A DNA stretch of 64,000 nucleotides from Symsagittifera roscoffensis (lineage: Eukaryota > Xenacoelomorpha > Acoela > Convolutidae): contig NC_087067.1 of NCBI RefSeq assembly GCF_963678635.1, positions 40,446,379 through 40,510,378 of the forward strand, written 5' to 3'. Position 1 is the stretch's first letter. The number at the start of each line of letters is the position of its first letter. The notes beneath the pieces are model-generated. The model did not search any database and was not told the DNA's origin. It worked only from the letters and a program-made list of their open reading frames with translations. Below are positions 52,726 through 64,000 of this stretch, one piece after another. The translations under genes and the position numbers were made by a program.

Positions 52726-54812
52726 TTACAATGAAGTATTACAACTTGGCAAGTCGTGTGACATACTATCGTCATCGTTAAATAATGCTGTCTTCAATTG
52801 CTTCTGTAGATTCAATTGCTTGAGAAGGGGTTCGATAAAAACTATGAATAAAAATGCGGAAAGAGGGCAACCTTGTCTCACACCGCGATGAATTTTGAAG
52901 CTGGCTGATAAAAAACCATTTATCTCAATTACTGCTTTTGAGTCTAAATACAAAGTTTCAATAGCTCTAACTGAAAACTCATCAAGGTTTAACCCTTTCA
53001 AAATTTTGATGAGAAGTGATCTGTCAACTCTGTCAAATGCTTTAGAAAAGTCTAATTTTACAGCACATGAACCTCGGGTAGCCAATCGTTCTGGAGTAAT
53101 CGCTTTTTTCAACTTTCGTATTGCTGTGTGCATTTGTCTTCCAGGCAAATACGCGTGCTGATGGTTTTTTACAACTTTGCAAAGGTCATTTTTAATTCGA
53201 TTACAGACTACATGGGCAAAGATTTTCGCGTCAGTTTTCATAAGGCTGATGGGGCGAAAATCTTGTACTGCTATGGAATTTTCAGATTTCGGGAGCAGTT
53301 TGATTATTGCTAAATAAAAACTGTTTGGAAGTTTTCCACCATGAACAAAATGATTAAAAACTTTAGCTAAAATTGAACAAAACTCATCCGTGAAAGTCTT
53401 GTATAGCTTAGAAGTAAGGCCGTCTGGTCCAGGCGAGCTTTTCAAATTCAATTTGTTTATAGCCAAGTGAATTTCATCTTCTGTAAAGTAATTATAGCCA
53501 TCATTCTCATTTTTTCGAGTTTATTTTTTGATAAAAAAGTCTTTAGAAGTTGATCGGAGTCTGTTGTAGAACTATTTGAAAAAATATTTGAAAAATACTT
53601 TCAAAATTGATTAGGAATATCCTCATCCGTATGATAAACGTTCTGATCCACTTGAATTCGCTTGATTGAGTTAATTGTGTTCTTTGATGTCCATTGACTA
53701 CAAAATTTGGGAACACCCTCGAATGTATAGCTGAGAGTTTTCTGAATTTTTCGATAATCTGAAAAAAAATTTTCCTTGGAAACTTTTTGAAGTTGTTCCA
53801 GCACCAAATGATATTTTTCAATCAAATTAGGATTCGGACCTTTTCCGCTGTGAATGGAATCTCTGAGAACATTTTCGTGATACTTCAATAAATTAAGTTC
53901 TTTCTGATCTACACGCTTTTTGTTCTCTTGAATAAACCTCAGAAGGTCACGAAAAATGTGCTTAAAATTTTCGTAACTACTTGGTGATTCATTTTCGTAA
54001 AAGTTTTTTAGGTCTTCACGAATTAAGCTGGCGTTGTTGTTTAAAATTTCTTCATTTAATTTCCAGTAACTAGGGCCGCGCTGATACAAGTTAGATGGCT
54101 TAACGAAAACGTGTAAGAGCAAATGATCAGATATTGATATCTGAATGCTTTGCATAGAATCATACTCTGTTTCGAATTTTATGTAAACAGAATCTATGCG
54201 TGCAAAAGTTTTATGTTGTTTGTCATAATGTGTATAATCACAAAAATCATTCTTGAGTGCAAAATCAACAAAACCAAAACAGTCAAGAATTTGTTCTTTG
54301 AGGTGGGTAAATCGTTTGATACGTGCATCATTTAACTTAAGTATTGAAGAACTGTTAATATTATCATAACTCAGCGCATTAAAGTCACCCATCATGATAA
54401 TTTTCGATTTGTTAGGTAAAAATCTGATGCTTAATTTCAGGGAATTCAAAGTTGCTCGGAATGAAATTGGGTTCGCATAAACGTTGATAACAAACCAATC
54501 AAGTTTGACAAACTTTAACAATTGAAAACCTGTACTTGAAGCAATTCTTTTTGCAGGACTCAAGTTTGATGACCATAACGTTAAGAAACCACCAGAATTA
54601 TTTGAGCCCGGTATGAAATCGAATAAAACATTATATTTATCCAGTAAACTCAAATGTATATTTGTAAGTTTCGATATTTTTGCTTCCTGAATGCACAAAA
54701 TGAAACTGGGCGATTTTTTTAAAACTTGGCATTTTTTGATAAGTGAGTGTAATTTAGCTGGATTTCCTATGCTAAAAATATTAACGGAAAAAATATCTGG
54801 TTTTTCGCACAT
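52726..54812 (-). pseudogene. LINE-B ORF2, endonuclease intact, RT truncated
   Basis: The first part (54,812-53,601, 403 codons) has an APE-type endonuclease with all expected residues visible: QEAK (E43), GDFNAL (D143, N145), RIDSVY (D207) and SDH (229-230). After a frame break near 53.5-53.6 kb, the RT part (53,466-52,726) has SSPGPDGLTSKLYK, FRPISLMKTDAKI, AFDRVD and GVRQGCPLSAFLF, then ends before the YADD box and goes into the 3' UTR. The catalytic Asp pair and the C-terminal Cys/His region are therefore missing. It could nick DNA but not reverse-transcribe. Confidence 0.9.
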
Positions 54813-54971
54813 AGAAATTTTTGCTAAAACTTCCCTCCAACCAAGTCTTCTCCGTTATTTTTAGATTTCATTTTTGGCCCTTTCTTTCGTGTTAAAACTG
54901 ACCAAGAGGTTGGTGAAGTTTCACGCTCTCTTTTTGTAAGCATTCTTCCGTCAGAGGAACATTTTCGTTTG

Positions 54972-56069
54972 TTATTTTCGATATTTAAGTTGTCTTTTTT
55001 TTTCTTTTGCAGAGTAAGAATGAAAATCTACGACCTGATTGTTGAGAACCTCATCCTTTTGTTTTTCTTCGCTTGGAGTAGCTGCACTGTTTGTTTTAGA
55101 TTCATCAATCGAAACTCCAGATGGTGGTGCTTCAACATTCTTATCTTCTTCATTTTCGGTACCATTACAAAACTTATCGCTTGTTGTTTCGTCATCGTTT
55201 TTCTCGTCGCTGGCATTATTGGAGCTTGGTTTTTGTGGGTAGTGATTATTTGGATTTTTGGTTATTTGGTTCCCTATGTTGCACCAATCATCGTGATGAC
55301 CTTTTTCTTGGCGTCCAGACATCTTGCATTTGTGACATTCATGTAGTGAAGGTATGTGAAACGAGATTTCTACACCTTCCCACATTTTGAAGCCATCCAT
55401 TCTCGATTTATAAGACCAGTCCTTCAGCTTTTTCTCTTGTTCTTCGTTTTGTATTTTAACTTCTAAAATTGCTCTTCCTGTGTAAACATACTGACCCGGT
55501 TCAGTTACGATACAGGTCTCACGTTGGAATATGGGGCTATGAATTATGTCTTCTGGCAATTGGAGAATTAATTTCGCTTCGATATCGTTGCATACATAAG
55601 GCAAGTTTGACAATTTGATTTTTGCTAGTTTAGGGTAAATGTTCTTGGGTCTATGAGACCTTGGAAAGCATCCCATGGGAAATACCGTCCTGTTAAGTAG
55701 AATGATTCCTTCGCTTTTGATGCTAGTTATGAATTGCTCTGCTTCGGGGGGAGCAATAACTGTCAGTGTATGAAGTTTGCGGTCATCTTTCGTCACGGTT
55801 ATTGTTTTTGAGATTGTCATCTTCTGTTGCATTGTTGTGGGGAATTGTTTAAGTATATCGGAAGCACAACTTCGATATGCCTGCGCCAGATTTTCAGCTG
55901 ACCTTACAATTTCTCTCGAGAATGGGGGGATGATTTTGATTATTTGGATTTGTTTTGTTTGTGTCGTCGATTTGTTTGCTGTTAGCGCATTTCTGAAATT
56001 TGTCTCCGTTTCAATCAGCACTTCGTGAGTAATTGGTAGCTGAGATTCCGTCAGTTGTTGTTGACTCAT
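54972..56069 (-). CDS. LINE-B ORF1, RNA-binding protein
   Basis: 365 residues, one uninterrupted frame from an ATG. The central part (about 75-230) looks like RRM-type folds (ISKTITVTKDDRKLHTLTV, LPYVCNDIEAKLILQL). It is followed by a single zinc-knuckle-like cluster, CHKCKMSGRQEKGHHDDWC, and a Glu/Asn/Ser-rich disordered tail ending KEKKRQLKYRK. ORF1 proteins of this LINE group coat the RNA as a chaperone. Its stop lies ~160 bp upstream of the ORF2 start in element sense. The domain reading is by eye. Confidence 0.75.
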   Translation of the reverse strand: MSQQQLTESQLPITHEVLIETETNFRNALTANKSTTQTKQIQIIKIIPPFSREIVRSAENLAQAYRSCASDILKQFPTTMQQKMTISKTITVTKDDRKLHTLTVIAPPEAEQFITSIKSEGIILLNRTVFPMGCFPRSHRPKNIYPKLAKIKLSNLPYVCNDIEAKLILQLPEDIIHSPIFQRETCIVTEPGQYVYTGRAILEVKIQNEEQEKKLKDWSYKSRMDGFKMWEGVEISFHIPSLHECHKCKMSGRQEKGHHDDWCNIGNQITKNPNNHYPQKPSSNNASDEKNDDETTSDKFCNGTENEEDKNVEAPPSGVSIDESKTNSAATPSEEKQKDEVLNNQVVDFHSYSAKEKKRQLKYRK

Positions 56070-56433
56070 GACTTGGTTTTACTCTATGGGGGGCAAAAAA
56101 GCCTTCACCCGGAGGTATACTTGAAAAAAAATAGATTTTTCTCTTTCAAAATGTAGAAATCAGAAGGCAAAAATTAACTATATTGCACGTGCGTTTTTTT
56201 CTACTCACTTATTTCAAACTTATTTCACTTATTTCAGGAACATATTTCAAACATATTTTTGCGTTTTTATAAAGTGACATTTTTAAAGATAAAATTTCGA
56301 TTCAGTCGTTCGAAGTTCTGTAAAATGCTAAAATTAGCTAATTTACATACGTAAGATGAGCAAAGTAGTATCTATAATTTTAGTCGAGACAGATTTGTTT
56401 CTAATAAAGAAACTTGAAAATTATTCGTCCCTC

Positions 56434-56442
56434 TATAAATAG
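56434..56442 (+). promoter_or_regulatory. TATA box of LicD copy 2
   Basis: TATAAATAG, identical to locus 1 (22,889-22,897), 85 bp upstream of the LicD ATG. The LINE-B insertion ends ~200 bp further upstream. Confidence 0.6.
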
Positions 56443-56526
56443 TTTCGAATCTTTGGTTTTATTTTGTGTAACTGCTAAAGCTTCTTATTTAAGGTTTTGA
56501 AATGCTGGAAGAAATTCTCCGAGAGT

Positions 56527-57282
56527 ATGGTCGAACAAAAACAAAGCTACCTATCTGAATCGCCAATTCCTGAGTGGTTTTTCAATATCGAAGAAACTGA
56601 GAGTCTTCCGGAAAAGTTTTTAGGGACAAACTTTTTGCAGTACACAAGCAGTACCGTAGTTATTAAAATTTACCTCCTAGGCAGAGCTTTGAGTAATGTT
56701 TTCGAGAAGCATGGATTGAAATACTGGACAAGTGGTGGTACCACATTGGGGATTGTCAGACATTCAGGGCTTATTCCCTGGGACGATGATCTGGATTTGT
56801 GCATGATGGATGATCAAGTTGATCTTTTTCATGGAAAAATTGCTGAAGACTTGAAAAAGAATTATAATATCATATTTGTTGAACCAACGGCTGTTGGCTA
56901 CCGATTGTTCCATGCAACTGATTCAACTGAGGTATGGAAAACCGGTTCTAAGCAAGAACATAGATATCCTTTTTGCGATCTCTTCGTGATGCGTAAAATA
57001 CCAGGAAAACCCAAGCGATGCGAAATTAAAGATAGAGCTGGTAGAGTGCTGTGGCCTGAAGAAACTTACCTTATCGAAGACGTCGAAAAAGCACAATTGA
57101 TGAAGTTCGGCGATTTCAAATTTAGATGCCCCAACAATGCGGAAGAATATCTGAACAAAACATATGGTCTAGACTGGAGATGTAAAGGCAAAACGCATAA
57201 CTATTGTCATTTAACTCAGAAGTTCATGAACACCGAAGTTTTTTCGATTAAAGATTACAGTCCCGCTTTACCGTTTGGATGA
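56527..57282 (+). CDS. LicD/fukutin-family protein, copy 2
   Basis: 251 residues from the ATG, ~95% identical to copy 1. It keeps the canonical acidic box WDDDLD (85-90), GGTTLG (70-75), PFCDLF (148-153) and the C-terminal PNN...YGLDW motif. The family transfers phosphorylcholine or ribitol/glycerol-phosphate groups from CDP donors onto glycans; which substrate applies here cannot be told. No signal peptide or transmembrane segment is seen, unlike fukutin, so a missing 5' exon or a cytosolic role is possible. It is the better-preserved copy and directly precedes the complete Cdc42 gene (119 bp from stop to ATG). Confidence 0.9.
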   Translation: MVEQKQSYLSESPIPEWFFNIEETESLPEKFLGTNFLQYTSSTVVIKIYLLGRALSNVFEKHGLKYWTSGGTTLGIVRHSGLIPWDDDLDLCMMDDQVDLFHGKIAEDLKKNYNIIFVEPTAVGYRLFHATDSTEVWKTGSKQEHRYPFCDLFVMRKIPGKPKRCEIKDRAGRVLWPEETYLIEDVEKAQLMKFGDFKFRCPNNAEEYLNKTYGLDWRCKGKTHNYCHLTQKFMNTEVFSIKDYSPALPFG

Positions 57283-57373
57283 AATTCAAGATTTCCCTTC
57301 AATTGAATTATTCATTAAAGATCTTTTTCTGCGACGTAAATTTATGAGTGATTTGAGTGATTAAAAAAGTTGA

Positions 57374-62173
<4,800 letters not shown>

Positions 62174-62703
62174 TGGCTTCTAAAGACGAGCAGATATTGG
62201 ACTGAAATTACTTCGAATTATCTTGCTTCTATCCTTGTTTCTGTAGATTACGAATTTCAAATGGTTTCATTATTTTACTAATCACTGTCACTGCGGAGGC
62301 TATTTTGTCTATTCGTCTTTGATTTGTTGCTTTTTTTCAACAAACATTGTGCAGCTGAATTGTTCACAGATTTGATTACTTATTATTACGCAAAACATGC
62401 AGAACAAATTTTTCATATAATAGCTAATCGATCAGATTGAGCTAATTTAAAATTTCTTGCTTTGTTTGCTAAAAAGACTGTAAAAAGTAATTCAAGCTTT
62501 GTTTCAACAGAACAGCGAAGATTGTAATTGTTATAATTAGACCAATGGGGAATATTTAATACTGCTGTAAATATATTTCATTTGGAAGTATCAGTAGAAT
62601 ATGCGAAACTGTTGCTCAGAAGGTAACTTGCCTCAAAAGACCACTCGCTGGAAAAAGTCTTCACAAACTCTTCATCTGTTCTGATTTTCATTTTCAGTAG
62701 ATA

Positions 62704-62709
62704 AATAAA
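62704..62709 (+). terminator. Possible poly(A) signal of Cdc42
   Basis: AATAAA about 530 bp after the Cdc42 stop. It is the first canonical hexamer I noticed downstream in an AT-rich region, so chance occurrence is likely enough to keep confidence low. Confidence 0.3.
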
Positions 62710-62877
62710 TGAAGGTAGTCAATTTGAATTATATTCTTTTTCAAGATGTCTTTTACACTTACTTAACTAGGAAACCTGGAATTGTTTTTTTTTCTGATTT
62801 AGGAAGATCAACTAAATTTCAAATCTTTTGATAACGCTATTATCTATTTTAAATTAAATGCGGGCTTCACTATCTCG

Positions 62878-63500
62878 CCATGCTTAAGCTTTTTCAACGT
62901 ATTTTTTTGCATATTTAACAAAAGAATTTTTTTCACATTTAAGCTATATCGTTTAATGCAATGGTCAAGGTTTTTTCGATTTTCCCGTTTAAATTCAGTG
63001 TTTATTTCCTCAAATTTGTAATAAGCAACCCAATAGTTGGATGTTGTCAGAGTTTTCCCAGGTTTTGCAATTCTGGCCTCCATAAATGAATAATCAAATC
63101 CTTTAAGCTTTCGAGATATGACGTTTTATACGATTTTAAAAAAAAAAATTCCAAAACTTAGATTTTAAAAAGTTCCAATACGTTGAAGATGTCAATCCTG
63201 TTGTTGGATTTTGTAGGGGTACTCTCAGGGGTTGCTAATCTTGCCTCTAATTATAGCTGCTCAAATCCGCGTAATTTTCGAGAATGACGTTTTTTTAGGA
63301 TTTTTTTTTAAAAATTTTTTTTAAAAAACTTGCATAAAAAAATTTCGAAAAGTTTGATGTTCCCATCTCTGTGGTGAGGCTCTGTCAGAGTACTCTCAGG
63401 AGTTGCAAATTTTGCCTCCAAATATGACTGCTCAAATCCTTGTAGTTTTCCAGATATGACGTTTTTTTATGATTTTCTCCGAAATTTTCACAAAAAATTA
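62878..63500. repeat. Head repeat and three satellite units downstream of Cdc42
   Basis: Head block (gcttaagctttttcaacgta...aagctatatcgt) at 62,878-62,970, then satellite units near 63,020, 63,185 and 63,360 in the same orientation as those in intron 1, more diverged. Confidence 0.75.
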
Positions 63501-64000
63501 GATGTTACAACAAGTGTGGCGTTATAGATTAAAGATTTGTAATAGCAACAAGACTGCTCGTATCAGGGCGAAGCCCTGAATGTTCCGGTTGCCTTTTAAG
63601 GTTTATGGAGCAGTAATAACATAAATATCGTTAACAAATTGAACGTAAAAAAATGAAGAAAAAAACTCCAAAATTTGAAACTTTTTCCAGGAAAATCATC
63701 CCCCCACACGCCATATAAACTACAAAAGAATAGATTTCGCTCCTTGTAACAAATCAATTATGGCAAATAAGCTTCTTTCAACCAATTTGGAATGATTTCT
63801 AAGACGGATTAAATCTCCGCTTACGCGTTAATAGCGCGAAATATATCGCGCGTTAATTGTCCCAAATTAGCCAAAATGGTAATCTTTGAACCCTCATAAC
63901 TTTACGAAAAATGATCACAGGTGAAATATCTTTTCAAATTTAAGCTCAGGACAACAATACCTTTGGAATGATAAAAAAAAATTCCGGCAAAAATGGCTAG
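63501..64000. other. No recognisable gene
   Basis: AT-rich end of the window. A short perfect hairpin, CAGGGC-GAA-GCCCTG, lies near 63,556. No coding frame or repeat unit is supported. Confidence 0.4.

Larger units (their letters stand above)
48032..54409. repeat. Tandem duplication, 3,189-bp unit x2
   Basis: 48,032-51,220 and 51,221-54,409 are nearly identical, with a constant offset of 3,189 bp. Each unit contains the end of the Gypsy LTR, a stub of LINE-A ORF1, two monomers, a poly-T tract, and the 3' part of LINE-B. At 51,220 LINE-B sequence jumps directly to the LTR, while at 54,409 LINE-B continues normally. Differences are few: poly-T length, tattttc/tagtttc near 48,513, and one A/T near 54,183. 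Confidence 0.95.
52438..56229 (-). mobile_element. LINE-B, L1/Tx1-like, nearly full length
   Basis: Minus-strand LINE with a poly-A tail (poly-T at 52,438-52,464), a short 3' UTR, ORF2 and ORF1. The flanks 'agaaggaac' (left) and 'tcaggaac' (right) give a short target-site duplication ending in AGGAAC. The empty site is seen at locus 1, where 'agaaggaacatatttcaaac' is uninterrupted (22,688-22,707). ORF1 is intact, while ORF2 has lost the end of the RT, so it depends on another copy for movement. Confidence 0.88.

Overview
This is eukaryotic, almost certainly invertebrate-animal DNA. It is AT-rich and carries a Cdc42 GTPase gene split by GT-AG introns, a LicD/fukutin-family gene, and animal-style LINEs and Gypsy LTR elements. 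I cannot name the species. Most of the window is mobile DNA. The only clear host genes are two copies of a LicD-family gene and one Cdc42 gene with a duplicated first exon.

Layout. From 1 to 11 kb there are fossil LINE pieces on the minus strand (endonuclease near 2.0-2.8 kb, reverse transcriptase near 9.0-9.7 kb) and three copies of one dispersed repeat. From 11.5 to 21.8 kb lies a decayed minus-strand L1/Tx1-like LINE (LINE-A), split by a plus-strand LTR element (about 14.5-20.67 kb). That element has no pol and carries only a decayed SGNH-hydrolase-like reading frame. From 22.9 to 25.1 kb come LicD copy 1, an orphan Cdc42 first exon and satellite repeats. About 5.9 kb (19.2-25.1 kb) is then tandemly duplicated. 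The second copy runs from 25.1 to about 58.3 kb and is inflated by a 21.1-kb Gypsy element (27,204-48,301, minus strand), a second LINE (LINE-B) and a 3,189-bp local tandem duplication. It ends with LicD copy 2 and the functional Cdc42 first exon. Cdc42 exons 2-4 lie at 60.7-62.2 kb, with satellites in intron 1 and downstream.

Main finding. The 21-kb Gypsy element has near-identical LTRs, a ~3-kb leader, Gag, protease, RT, RNase H and integrase, and then about 7.4 kb of extra coding sequence that ordinary Gypsy elements lack. The first extra ORF has a TARG1-like macro (ADP-ribose-binding) domain. The next two, split by one frameshift, together carry SGNH/GDSL hydrolase blocks I, II, III and V. 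Four further ORFs match nothing I recognise. A strong splice acceptor sits just upstream of the SGNH ORF, suggesting a spliced downstream mRNA. The plus-strand element at 14.5-20.7 kb has related LTR ends and a homologous SGNH ORF but no pol, so it looks like a dependent relative.

Host genes. LicD and Cdc42 are adjacent and co-oriented, about 113 bp from LicD stop to a 3' splice acceptor right before the Cdc42 ATG. This fits an operon or trans-splicing arrangement. A perfect TATA box lies about 85-92 bp upstream of each LicD start codon.
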